Source of the DNA: UBA4421 sp002704225
GTDB taxonomy: Bacteria > Pseudomonadota > Gammaproteobacteria > Pseudomonadales > Azotimanducaceae
Direction: 5' to 3'
NCBI GenBank assembly: GCA_902556425.1
Contig: CACDWG010000013.1
Span: forward strand, 1-62,440
DNA length: 62,440 nt
In this document: positions 52,110 through 59,777 of the stretch, piece after piece
How the letters are laid out: each line of letters opens with the position of its first letter
Position numbering within the stretch: position 1 is the stretch's first letter
Translations under genes and position numbers: made by a program
The notes under the pieces: model-generated
Databases searched by the model: none
Told to the model about the DNA's origin: nothing
The model's input: the letters and a program-made list of their open reading frames with translations, nothing else

Positions 52110-52654
52110 TTTATTTTTCCTGATTACGCATTTTTTGCGGGATTCGAGGCGAGGCGCTACCGCATTTGGTCAATTTGCCCGCCTGAATCCTCGGTTTTCG
52201 AGCAAAAATACCCCGTAAACCGCACTTCGTAGGGATTTTACTACCGTTGGTCACCCTACGGGCGCGATTTTGTGGGTGTCGCATAGCATCGAAGATCAAG
52301 AAAGGCCCACTGGTTCACATTCGTTTCCGCGAAGGAATAAGCAAGCGGGGAACAGACCAAGCGGGGAACAGACCAAGAGAAACGAGATCAACATGGACTC
52401 GATCAAAAAGCACGAGGTCAAGAAGGACTAGGTGACTAGGCGACTAGGTAAAGAAGAACGAAGCCAAGAACCAAAAGGCAAACCAAGATGAAAAAAATAA
52501 TGCGATTACACAATTGCGGCAATGGAAGCACGAAGGTTCGTAGCGAGATAAGTAATCGAGCTTCCAGCGCTGAGAACGAAGCTGAGAACCAATCAGAGAA
52601 CCAAGCAGAGAAAAAGAAACTGTCTTTGGGTTGGAAAGGAATAGGAGAGATTGC
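52110..52654 (+). other. 545-nt gap: purine-rich leader region upstream of the CRP-like gene
   Basis: This is the only gap over 300 nt in the window. From about 52310 to the start codon the plus strand is strongly biased to A and G. It contains a 16-nt tandem repeat (52343-52374), three spaced GACTAGG-type units (52426-52447), A-R-N triplet runs such as AAGAAGAACGAAG near 52450 (the type bound by the Hfq distal face), and five ANGGA motifs (52332, 52393, 52423, 52522, 52636) of the CsrA/RsmA type, the last near the ribosome-binding site. A small ORF fills its 3' third. This looks like a long, little-structured 5' leader under post-transcriptional control (inference). 52110-52310 shows nothing recognisable. 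Confidence 0.55.
52343..52374. repeat. Tandem direct repeat, 2 x 16 nt
   Basis: AAGCGGGGAACAGACC occurs twice back to back without mismatch, followed by a further AAG. It lies in the purine-rich leader before the CRP-like gene. Such perfect tandem units can vary in copy number by slippage. Confidence 0.9.
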
Positions 52655-52658
52655 ATGA
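52488..52658 (+). CDS. Small ORF coupled to the CRP-like gene
   Basis: This is a 56-codon frame from the ATG at 52488 to a TGA that overlaps the ATG of the CRP-like gene (ATGA). AAAAGG lies 9 nt before its start, and an in-frame stop at 52449 limits it upstream. The predicted peptide begins MKKIMRLHNCGNG, continues with a repeated acidic/polar stretch SAENEAENQSENQAEKKK, and ends LGWKGIGEIA. It is either a leader peptide whose translation controls the downstream gene, or a by-product of the purine-rich leader. I do not recognise it. Confidence 0.4.
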   Translation: MKKIMRLHNCGNGSTKVRSEISNRASSAENEAENQSENQAEKKKLSLGWKGIGEIA

Positions 52659-53509
52659 AAGGTAGAGCAAGAGAAATCAACACTCAGAATGGTGCGAGCG
52701 CCATGGTAAACCCTATGAGAGGGGCGGCAAGCCGATCAGGGGCCTTGGCGACGCGTCTGATGTCCTCCAATCGACTGGAAGAGGCAAATGGGCGATGTGC
52801 GCGCGGCGATGACACCGAGCAGCATTACGAAGCCTGCCGAGAACAGCTCGAATCATCACTGCCGATCACACTGAAGTGTCTATCTGCGGTGAGTGACATT
52901 GCTGAGCCTATCTTGGTCGCATTGCTTCAAGAGGCGGCGATTCGAAAATTTAAAGCGAAGGATAGAGTGCTGGAACCGGATGAGCCGGACGACCGAATTC
53001 ATCTTGTTGTCGATGGTGTGATAACACTGCACACCTACACGGAGAATGGGCGTCAGATCATTAACGACTATCTGGGTCGTGGTTTCCTTTTCGGAGAAAC
53101 AGCGTTGACGGAACCCGAAGGTGCTGATTTTTGGGCCTGTTCCAAAGGGGCTAGTACCGTGGCATCGATTTCAAGAGAGCGATTCATCGAAGTGGGCATG
53201 GCCAATCCCAGCTTGCTTCGCGTGCTCACTGCGCAATTGATTCGACGTTTGCGGTCGGCAGACTACAAAGCTCGTGACTTAGCATTTTTGGATGTGAGCG
53301 GCCGAGTCGCCAACGCGTTACAGCAATTGGCCAAGGGGCCTTGTGCCATTACCCATCCAGACGGCATGCAGATCCGCATGACCCGACAGGAAATCGGCTT
53401 AATTGTGGGCTGTTCTCGGGAAATGGTCGGGCGAGCGATCAAGGCGCTGGCTCAAGAGGGCGCGATTGAAGTGAGCGGCAAAAATATTGTCGTTCGGGGA
53501 ACGCGTTAG
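52655..53509 (+). CDS. CRP/Vfr-like transcriptional regulator lacking the cAMP-contact residues
   Basis: This 284-aa protein is about 75 residues longer at the N-terminus than CRP or Vfr (210-214 aa). A cNMP-binding fold covers ~84-185, a dimer helix with RDLAFLDVSGRVAN follows, and a winged HTH with RQEIGLIVGCSREMVGR closes it. The recognition helix keeps Arg255, Glu256 and Arg260 (CRP Arg180, Glu181, Arg185), predicting CRP-like DNA specificity. In the pocket, Glu148 is kept, but the cAMP phosphate pair Arg82-Ser83 reads Ala157-Asp158, and Thr127-Ser128 reads Ala202-Asp203. cAMP binding is therefore doubtful. AGGAG precedes the ATG; 52703 or 52760 are alternative starts. Convergent with trpC. 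Confidence 0.88.
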   Translation: MKGRAREINTQNGASAMVNPMRGAASRSGALATRLMSSNRLEEANGRCARGDDTEQHYEACREQLESSLPITLKCLSAVSDIAEPILVALLQEAAIRKFKAKDRVLEPDEPDDRIHLVVDGVITLHTYTENGRQIINDYLGRGFLFGETALTEPEGADFWACSKGASTVASISRERFIEVGMANPSLLRVLTAQLIRRLRSADYKARDLAFLDVSGRVANALQQLAKGPCAITHPDGMQIRMTRQEIGLIVGCSREMVGRAIKALAQEGAIEVSGKNIVVRGTR

Positions 53510-54303
53510 CGATCAAATAGCTCTGACAACGCCATGCCCGGACTGTGCTGGCGCATAAGCGCTTCACCGACTAAGAAGCAGTAAACGTCATGAGCGATCA
53601 TGGCGTTTACGTCTTCTCTCGTCGCGATACCGCTTTCGGTCACTACGGTTACGTTCACCGGTATCTCAGACAGCAAATCGAACGTGTTATTCAGCGATGT
53701 GCTGAACGTTTTCAGGTTTCGGTTATTGATGCCGATAAGCGTGGGGTCCAGTGATAGCGCGATCTCGAGTTCTGCTGCGTCATGGACCTCGATGAGGACA
53801 TCCAAGCCGATGTCTTGGGCCGTGCGATAGAGTGACTTCAGTTCCGTCGGAGTGAGCGCGCTGACAATGAGGAGTACGCAGTCAGCCTCCATCAGGCGCG
53901 CTTCAACGATTTGATATGGATCGATGGTGAAGTCTTTGCGAATGATGGGCAGTTCTACTGCTTCCCGCACTGCTCGCAGATAGGCGTCACTTCCTTGGAA
54001 ATACTCTTCATCGGTTAGCACAGACAAGCAGGCTGCGCCGTGGTCCGCGTAGTCTTTGGCAATGGCCGCAGGATCAAAGTTTGCTCGAATAACACCCTTG
54101 CTCGGTGATGCTTTCTTGATCTCTGCAATCACTCCCGGTTGTTTCAGCATGGCTTGTTTGCGCAATGCGTCAACAAATCCTTTGGGGTTCGGCAGTGAGG
54201 CATTGGCCAGCCGGGTTTCCAGTTCGGCTTGGCTCTCACGCCTCTTGCGCTCTACCAATTCAGTCTGTTTTGTTGCGATGATGCGATCAAGAATTGTGCT
54301 CAT
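53506..54303 (-). CDS. trpC: Indole-3-glycerol phosphate synthase
   Basis: This 265-aa TIM-barrel decarboxylase/cyclase makes indole-3-glycerol phosphate. It has PGVIAEIKKASPSKGVIR (catalytic Lys), LPIIRKDFTIDPYQI, IGINNRNLKTF and VTESGIATREDV. It is single-function, without a fused TrpF. Its ATG overlaps the trpD stop as ATGA. Last gene of trpE-G-D-C, and its end overlaps the convergent CRP-like gene by 4 nt. The Pseudomonas pattern of trpGDC next to vfr is kept. Confidence 0.95.
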   Translation of the reverse strand: MSTILDRIIATKQTELVERKRRESQAELETRLANASLPNPKGFVDALRKQAMLKQPGVIAEIKKASPSKGVIRANFDPAAIAKDYADHGAACLSVLTDEEYFQGSDAYLRAVREAVELPIIRKDFTIDPYQIVEARLMEADCVLLIVSALTPTELKSLYRTAQDIGLDVLIEVHDAAELEIALSLDPTLIGINNRNLKTFSTSLNNTFDLLSEIPVNVTVVTESGIATREDVNAMIAHDVYCFLVGEALMRQHSPGMALSELFDR

Positions 54304-55343
54304 GATTGGGTGTTCGCCTTGGACATCAGCGAGGTAATTCGCACCAACTCCGTCAGGCGTTCGTTGGCCAAGCCGCTCGAAATTGCGTCTTGAGCCATGG
54401 CAACACCGTTCGCCATTGAATGAGCGATACCGCTGACGTAGATTGCGGCGCCAGCGTTAAGCGCGACGATATCAGCGGCAGCGCTGCCGTCATCCGTGAG
54501 GGACTGTTTGACGAGAGCAAGACTGGTTTCCGCTGAATCCGCAATGATGCCCGCGTTTTCCTCAGATGTTCTAGGTGAAAGGCCAAAGTCTTCAGGGGAG
54601 ATGTCGTACTCTGTAATGACACCCTGCCTCAACTCCACCACATGAGTGGGGGCATCCAGTCGTATCTCGTCCAATCCGTTGCTGTGAACAACCATGGCGT
54701 GCTCTGATCCCAGCAGTTGCAGTACCTGAGCCACTTTGTGCTGCCAATCTTGAGAGAATACGCCAATCACCTGACGCTTGGCACCGGCAGGATTGGTCAT
54801 TGGACCGAGCACGTTCATGAGCGTACGAATGCCAATCTCCTGTCGTATGGGACCCGCGAAGCGCATGGCACTGTGATGGGCTTGAGCAAACATAAAGCCA
54901 ACGCCGATCTCGTCGATACAGGTGGCGATTTGTTCGGGCGTTAGTGCTAAAGACACGCCTGCGGATTCCAAAACGTCTGCGCTGCCGCTGAAGCTTGTCA
55001 TTTTTCGATTGCCATGCTTTGCCACCTTGGCACCGCTGCCGGCAGCAACGAATGCCGCCGCTGTCGAAATGTTGAAGAGCTTGCTTCCACTGCCACCGGT
55101 GCCGCAGGTATCCACGACTACCTCACTTTTGGCGGGCACCTTGGTGGATAGATTCCGCATCGTTAACGCTGCGCCTGCGATTTCTTCAGGCGTTTCGCCT
55201 TTGACGCGCAGAGCTGCAAGTAGGGCGCCGATTTGTCCCGGGGTGGCTTCGCCCGACATGATCTGATTGAACACGTCCGCCGCATTGTCTTTGCTTAGGT
55301 TTTGGCCCTCAACAATTTGGGCTAAGGCTTCGGGTATGTTCAT
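54300..55343 (-). CDS. trpD: Anthranilate phosphoribosyltransferase
   Basis: This 347-aa enzyme transfers phosphoribosyl to anthranilate. The PRPP site DTCGTGGSGSKLFNIS is present, KHGNRKMTSFSGSADVLE lies in the anthranilate tunnel, and NVLGPMTNPAGAKRQVIGV follows. Complete and not fused to TrpG. Twelve bases after trpG; coupled to trpC by ATGA. Confidence 0.95.
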   Translation of the reverse strand: MNIPEALAQIVEGQNLSKDNAADVFNQIMSGEATPGQIGALLAALRVKGETPEEIAGAALTMRNLSTKVPAKSEVVVDTCGTGGSGSKLFNISTAAAFVAAGSGAKVAKHGNRKMTSFSGSADVLESAGVSLALTPEQIATCIDEIGVGFMFAQAHHSAMRFAGPIRQEIGIRTLMNVLGPMTNPAGAKRQVIGVFSQDWQHKVAQVLQLLGSEHAMVVHSNGLDEIRLDAPTHVVELRQGVITEYDISPEDFGLSPRTSEENAGIIADSAETSLALVKQSLTDDGSAAADIVALNAGAAIYVSGIAHSMANGVAMAQDAISSGLANERLTELVRITSLMSKANTQS

Positions 55344-55355
55344 GTGATTACCGTT

Positions 55356-55931
55356 TCATCGCTGCAGAAAGTTATTTAATAGCTGGTGGCCGTGCTGGGT
55401 CAGAATCGATTCTGGATGGAATTGCACCCCTTCCACATCAAGCTCACGATGGCGCAGCCCCATAATCGCATCAACCTCTCCGTTTTCCTCGGTCCAGGCG
55501 GTGACTTCCAAGCAGTCGGGTAGGCTTTCTGGTTCGACGACCAGCGAGTGGTACCGAGTCGCGAGAAACGGATTATCCAGACCCGTGAAAACACCCCGGC
55601 CCTGATGATGAATCATGGACGTCTTACCGTGCATCACTTCCTTGGCCCGCACGACCTTTCCACCGAAACCTTGGCCGATGCTTTGATGTCCTAAGCAGAT
55701 ACCGAGCAGAGGAATTTTGCCCGCGAAGTAAGCCACGGTTTCCAGTGAGATGCCGGCTTCGTTCGGCGTACAAGGACCCGGAGAAACCACAATTTTTTCT
55801 GGAGCAAGGCGCTCGATGTCCCCAACGCTGATCTCGTCGTTGCGTCGAACGGTGACGTCTGCCCCGAGTTCCAGCAGATATTGCACCACGTTAAAAGTGA
55901 AGGAGTCGTAATTATCGATCATCAAAATCAT
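55356..55931 (-). CDS. trpG: Anthranilate synthase glutamine amidotransferase subunit
   Basis: This 191-aa class I glutaminase supplies NH3 to TrpE. It has the N-terminal MIDNYDSFTFNVVQYL, oxyanion VSPGPCTP, nucleophile Cys in LGICLGHQSIGQ and His-x-Glu in VQFHPESI. A pabA role in folate synthesis can be shared in some bacteria. Its ATG overlaps the trpE stop (ATGA), so translation is coupled. Confidence 0.94.
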   Translation of the reverse strand: MILMIDNYDSFTFNVVQYLLELGADVTVRRNDEISVGDIERLAPEKIVVSPGPCTPNEAGISLETVAYFAGKIPLLGICLGHQSIGQGFGGKVVRAKEVMHGKTSMIHHQGRGVFTGLDNPFLATRYHSLVVEPESLPDCLEVTAWTEENGEVDAIMGLRHRELDVEGVQFHPESILTQHGHQLLNNFLQR

Positions 55932-57418
55932 GGCTTTGCTCCCGCAGTGGAGTGCTCCGGATTGATCATGCGATTTTCTGCCATGGCGGCAGCACGGAAA
56001 ATCGCTCGTCCCTTGTTGAGACTTTCCTTCCACTCGAGCCTAGGAATCGAGTCGTGAACGATGCCCCCGCCGGCTTGAATGTAGAGATAACCGTCCTTGA
56101 TCACAGCGGTGCGAATGGCGATGGCAGTATCCATGTTGCCGTTCCATGCCAAATAGCCCACTGCGCCACCATAGATCCCACGTTTAACAGGCTCGAGTTC
56201 GTCGATAATCTCCATAGCTCGCACCTTGGGGGCCCCCGATAGCGTGCCCACCGGCAAGGTGGCTCGTAGTACATCCATGGCCGAATTTTCGGGCAATAGC
56301 TTGCCTTCAACCGTGGACGACAAGTGCATGACGTGAGAATAGCGTTCGATGGCAAACCGTTCGGTCACTTCAACGGAGCCTGCTTGGGAGACTCGGCCCA
56401 CGTCGTTGCGGCCGAGATCAATCAGCATCAAATGCTCGGCGATTTCTTTCGGGTCTGCTTTAAGCTCCGCCTCGAATGCGAGGTCTTCTTCTTCTGTGTG
56501 GCCACGCCGACGAGTGCCAGCCAGCGGACGATTGGTAATAACACCATCTTCGACACGGGCGAGAATTTCCGGCGATGAACTGACGATTTGGAAGTCGTCT
56601 AAATCCATGAAGTACATGTACGGCGATGGATTCAGGCTGCGCAAAGCCCGGTACATGTTGATGGAAGGCGCTTGAAACGGAATGTGCATGCGTTGCGCCA
56701 AGACCACTTGCATCACATCACCGGCCCGGGTGTACTCTTTGATTCGCTCGACGGCTTCTTTAAAGGCGTCTTCGCCAAACTCCGAAACAAAGTCGCTTTC
56801 GCTCAGGGTTTGGTTGGCATTGCCATGCTCTAGGCCCTGCACCGGCAGTGCCAAGGACGCCTCTCGGTCTTGCAGGGTATGCCGCATACGGCTCTCAGCA
56901 TCGGGATCATCGGCATCAACCAAGCTGATCATTTTCATGCGGCCTTCGAGGTTATCAACCACGACGACTTCCTCGCTGACCATCAACACGATGTCCGGAG
57001 TATCCAGACGATCTCCTGAAATACTGGGCTGCAGACGCTTTTCGACATATCGCACGGTGTCATAGCCAAAATAGCCGACCAGTCCCCCAAAAAAACGGGG
57101 CAGTCCCTCAACCTCAGCAACGTCGAAGCGCTGCTGAAATGCTTCGATGAAACTCAGCGGGTCGTCGGTTTCGGCTTCTTCCACCACGGCACCATCGGTG
57201 ATGATCTGAACCCGTTCCTTGGTCACCTTAACAATGGTCCTCGCAGGTAGGCCGATGATGGAGTAACGCCCCCACTTTTCGCCACCTTGTGCAGACTCGA
57301 GCAAATAGCTGTAGGGACCCTTGGCGAGTTTTAGATAGACCGAGAGCGGTGTGTCTAAGTCAGCAAGGGCTTCATGTACGACGGGAGTGCGCCGATAAAT
57401 GGGATTGGAAATTGTCAT
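55928..57418 (-). CDS. trpE: Anthranilate synthase component I
   Basis: This 496-aa chorismate-utilising enzyme has the Trp feedback site LLES in YSYLLESAQGGEKWG. The catalytic core carries QRMHIPFQAPS, SPEILARVEDG, PLAGTRRRG, LIDLGRNDVGRV and TLSGAPKVRAMEIIDELEP. It is the first gene of the four-gene trp operon. The 271-nt upstream gap shows no leader peptide with tandem Trp codons, so classical attenuation is not supported. Confidence 0.95.
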   Translation of the reverse strand: MTISNPIYRRTPVVHEALADLDTPLSVYLKLAKGPYSYLLESAQGGEKWGRYSIIGLPARTIVKVTKERVQIITDGAVVEEAETDDPLSFIEAFQQRFDVAEVEGLPRFFGGLVGYFGYDTVRYVEKRLQPSISGDRLDTPDIVLMVSEEVVVVDNLEGRMKMISLVDADDPDAESRMRHTLQDREASLALPVQGLEHGNANQTLSESDFVSEFGEDAFKEAVERIKEYTRAGDVMQVVLAQRMHIPFQAPSINMYRALRSLNPSPYMYFMDLDDFQIVSSSPEILARVEDGVITNRPLAGTRRRGHTEEEDLAFEAELKADPKEIAEHLMLIDLGRNDVGRVSQAGSVEVTERFAIERYSHVMHLSSTVEGKLLPENSAMDVLRATLPVGTLSGAPKVRAMEIIDELEPVKRGIYGGAVGYLAWNGNMDTAIAIRTAVIKDGYLYIQAGGGIVHDSIPRLEWKESLNKGRAIFRAAAMAENRMINPEHSTAGAKP

Positions 57419-57689
57419 GTGTCGTTCCGAAGAAATGAAGAGAGAATTAACCGAGACTTCTCCAGGGCCAGGTGATCAATAGGCCTCGCCAGAGTCTCAA
57501 ACGCGTTTAGCGTCGCCAGCATCCTCGCCAAGGCGCTTCATTTCTGTTTTGGTGTACACAAGACATTGTCTTTGCCTTTTGATCAATTAGGTTTAACGCC
57601 GCGAGTGTAACGCTTCGCTGGCCAAACAACACGCGAAGGCTATCACGCCATTGGGTTATTGTGGAGAACCCGACCTGTCTATGCCGACG

Positions 57690-58352
57690 CTATGCAGGGA
57701 CTGGCAATATCTCGTTCATCCGGTCAAACACCATGGTGGGCTCCAAGGTGACCACGTCAATGCCGTGGTTGTATCCATCGCGATAGCAGGCCACATCGAG
57801 TTGCGCCGCCTTAGCTGCGTCTACGTCGGTGATGGAATCACCCACCATTAGACTGCATGAAGCCGTTACGTCCAACTGCTGCAGACAGAGCAGTATCGGA
57901 TCCGGTGCCGGTTTGGGCAGTGCTGCGGTGTCCCCGCATACGACGGACTGAAAATATCCATCAAGGGATAGCGCCGATAAAAGCGGCAGCGTGAAGCGCG
58001 TGGGTTTGTTGGTGACCACGGCGAGCTTTTTGCCTGACTTGTGCAGAATGTCCAATGTATCGATGACCCCAGCGTAAGGGGTGCTCAGTTCGGCGACGTG
58101 ATCTGCATAATGATTGAGGAAATTGTCCAGCAAAGTATCGATGGCCGGGGAATCCAGAGTCAGACCATGATGGTCAAGGGCTTGCATGAGCGAGAATTTA
58201 GCACCGTGCCCGATCCATAGTCTGGCTTGGGCTTCGGTGACACCGGGTAACCCGGCGTTTTGAAGGCTGACATTGAGTGCGCCACCAAGATCCGGTGCGG
58301 TGTCGACAAGGGTGCCATCCAGATCGAACAAATACGCATCGTAAGATTTCAT
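57690..58352 (-). CDS. gph: Phosphoglycolate phosphatase-like HAD hydrolase
   Basis: This 220-aa HAD phosphatase has motif I LFDLDGTLVDTAPDLGGAL, motif II VVTNKP, motif III Lys in LPKPAPDPI and motif IV MVGDSITDVDAAKAA. The place between rpe and trpE matches gph in Pseudomonas, where it removes 2-phosphoglycolate. A MupP-like MurNAc-6-phosphate phosphatase role is an alternative worth noting, because amgK and murU lie nearby and MupP belongs to this family. Starts 4 nt after rpe. Confidence 0.88.
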   Translation of the reverse strand: MKSYDAYLFDLDGTLVDTAPDLGGALNVSLQNAGLPGVTEAQARLWIGHGAKFSLMQALDHHGLTLDSPAIDTLLDNFLNHYADHVAELSTPYAGVIDTLDILHKSGKKLAVVTNKPTRFTLPLLSALSLDGYFQSVVCGDTAALPKPAPDPILLCLQQLDVTASCSLMVGDSITDVDAAKAAQLDVACYRDGYNHGIDVVTLEPTMVFDRMNEILPVPA

Positions 58353-58356
58353 GCCG

Positions 58357-59034
58357 TTACGCGTCAGCAATCTCATCGCGCATAGCGCTGATGGTATCCG
58401 TGTAGTTGTCGGCACCAAAAATCGCAGTGCCGGCCACAAAGGCATCTGCACCAGCCGCGGCCGCTGCTCCGATATTATCGATTTTGATGCCACCGTCGAT
58501 CTGCAGCCGGATGTCGCGGCCGCTGGCATCAATCAGGTCTCGCGCCTGCCGGAGCTTGTCGAGGCTCGACGGGATGAAGGCTTGTCCGCCAAAACCAGGG
58601 TTCACGGACATGATGAGAATCAGATCCAACATGTCGATAACGGGTTCAAGAGCACTGAGCGGTGTTGCTGGGTTAAACACCAACCCCGCCTTGGCGCCAC
58701 CATCGGTAATCATGCTCAACGTTCTGTGCAGATGCTCGGTCGATTCAGGATGCACAGTGATGTAGTCCGCTCCTGCAGCAAGAAAGTCTTCGACCAAGCG
58801 ATCAACCGGTTTCACCATCAGATGAACGTCGATGCAGGCGTCAATGCCTGCCTTACGCAGCGCACTGAGGACTAAGGGGCCAACGGATAAGTTGGGCACG
58901 TAATGATTGTCCATCACGTCGAAGTGAATGGTGTCAGCACCGGCGGCTAATACATCAGAGACCTCTTCGCCCAAGCGAGCGAAGTCTGCGGCCAAAATCG
59001 ATGGGCAAATCCAAGGAGGAGCGGGAGGGTTCAT
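58357..59034 (-). CDS. rpe: Ribulose-phosphate 3-epimerase
   Basis: This 225-aa TIM-barrel metalloenzyme of the pentose phosphate pathway has SILAADFARLGEEV, HFDVMDNHYVPNLSVGP (metal His/Asp), DVHLMVKPVD, LIMSVNPGFGGQAFI and IDGGI. Complete. It lies 77 nt after murU on the same strand and 4 nt before gph. Confidence 0.95.
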   Translation of the reverse strand: MNPPAPPWICPSILAADFARLGEEVSDVLAAGADTIHFDVMDNHYVPNLSVGPLVLSALRKAGIDACIDVHLMVKPVDRLVEDFLAAGADYITVHPESTEHLHRTLSMITDGGAKAGLVFNPATPLSALEPVIDMLDLILIMSVNPGFGGQAFIPSSLDKLRQARDLIDASGRDIRLQIDGGIKIDNIGAAAAAGADAFVAGTAIFGADNYTDTISAMRDEIADA

Positions 59035-59111
59035 GGCAGCTCACGTTTCACAAAGCGCTATGGTAACTGAGCTGTAAACAGATGCATGTGTTTTCGACGG
59101 CCAAGACTCGG

Positions 59112-59777
59112 CTAATCGTAGGATGGCCCCGTATTCGCTTGAGCATACTCGTCAGGCGTACCGATATCGGTCCACTTACCGTAATGAATTTGGGCGGACA
59201 CCTGGCCGTTTCCCACAGCCGCGAAGAGCAAGTCACGCAAGGAAAAAGCGCCTTGAGGCGAGCCGATGAACAAATCCTGATGGATCAGCGCGATCCCCGC
59301 GTAGACGTAGTCCGTGCCTCGTGAATGGACCCGGCCGGAAGCGCAGTCAAAATCGCCGCTGTCGCGGCTTGCGGTCGTTGGGACCAGAACCAAGTGTGCT
59401 AGGTCGCCCTTGCCGAGTTCAGAAGGAGCGTTGGCAAAGTCGAAGTCCGTATAAATGTCGGCGTTGCAGACCATGAAGACGTCGTCTTTGAGCAATGGCA
59501 ACGCCTTCTTTATGCCCCCGCCGGTTTCCAGAAGTTCCGATTCGCGGCTGTAATGTATGGGCAGGCCTAGGGCCGCCCCGTCACCGATTTCGCGCTCAAT
59601 CTGTTGGCCTAAGTGGTGGGTATTGATTACCGCTTCGCTAATGCCAGCTCGCTTGAGTCGGCCAAGTATTCGTTGAATGAGCGACTGACCTTGCACGGGA
59701 AGTAATGGTTTCGGCGTGCGGTCGGTCAATGGCGCCAATCGACTGCCTCGACCCGCCGCGAGCAGCATAGCTTTCAT
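59112..59777 (-). CDS. murU: N-acetylmuramate alpha-1-phosphate uridylyltransferase
   Basis: This 221-aa nucleotidyltransferase shows the signature MLLAAGRGSRLAPLTDRTPK, then PLLPVQGQSLI, ETGGGIKKALPLL, a catalytic Asp in VCNADIYTDFD, and GKWTDIGTPDEYAQAN. Adjacency to amgK with an ATGA overlap identifies MurU rather than a mannose/glucose-1-P transferase: it turns MurNAc-1-P and UTP into UDP-MurNAc, bypassing MurA and so the fosfomycin target. Recycled UDP-MurNAc would meet Mpl (34.7 kb). Confidence 0.9.
   Translation of the reverse strand: MKAMLLAAGRGSRLAPLTDRTPKPLLPVQGQSLIQRILGRLKRAGISEAVINTHHLGQQIEREIGDGAALGLPIHYSRESELLETGGGIKKALPLLKDDVFMVCNADIYTDFDFANAPSELGKGDLAHLVLVPTTASRDSGDFDCASGRVHSRGTDYVYAGIALIHQDLFIGSPQGAFSLRDLLFAAVGNGQVSAQIHYGKWTDIGTPDEYAQANTGPSYD

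Noticed and set aside
52247..52435. 62-codon plus-strand frame rich in Arg, Ser and Thr in the leader
   Set aside because: It crosses the tandem repeat and has no ribosome-binding site; residues reflect base bias only.
52444..52683. 79-codon hydrophobic minus-strand frame over the CRP leader
   Set aside because: It arises from the purine-rich plus strand (Phe/Leu/Ser codons in the complement), has no ribosome-binding site and overlaps the regulator start.
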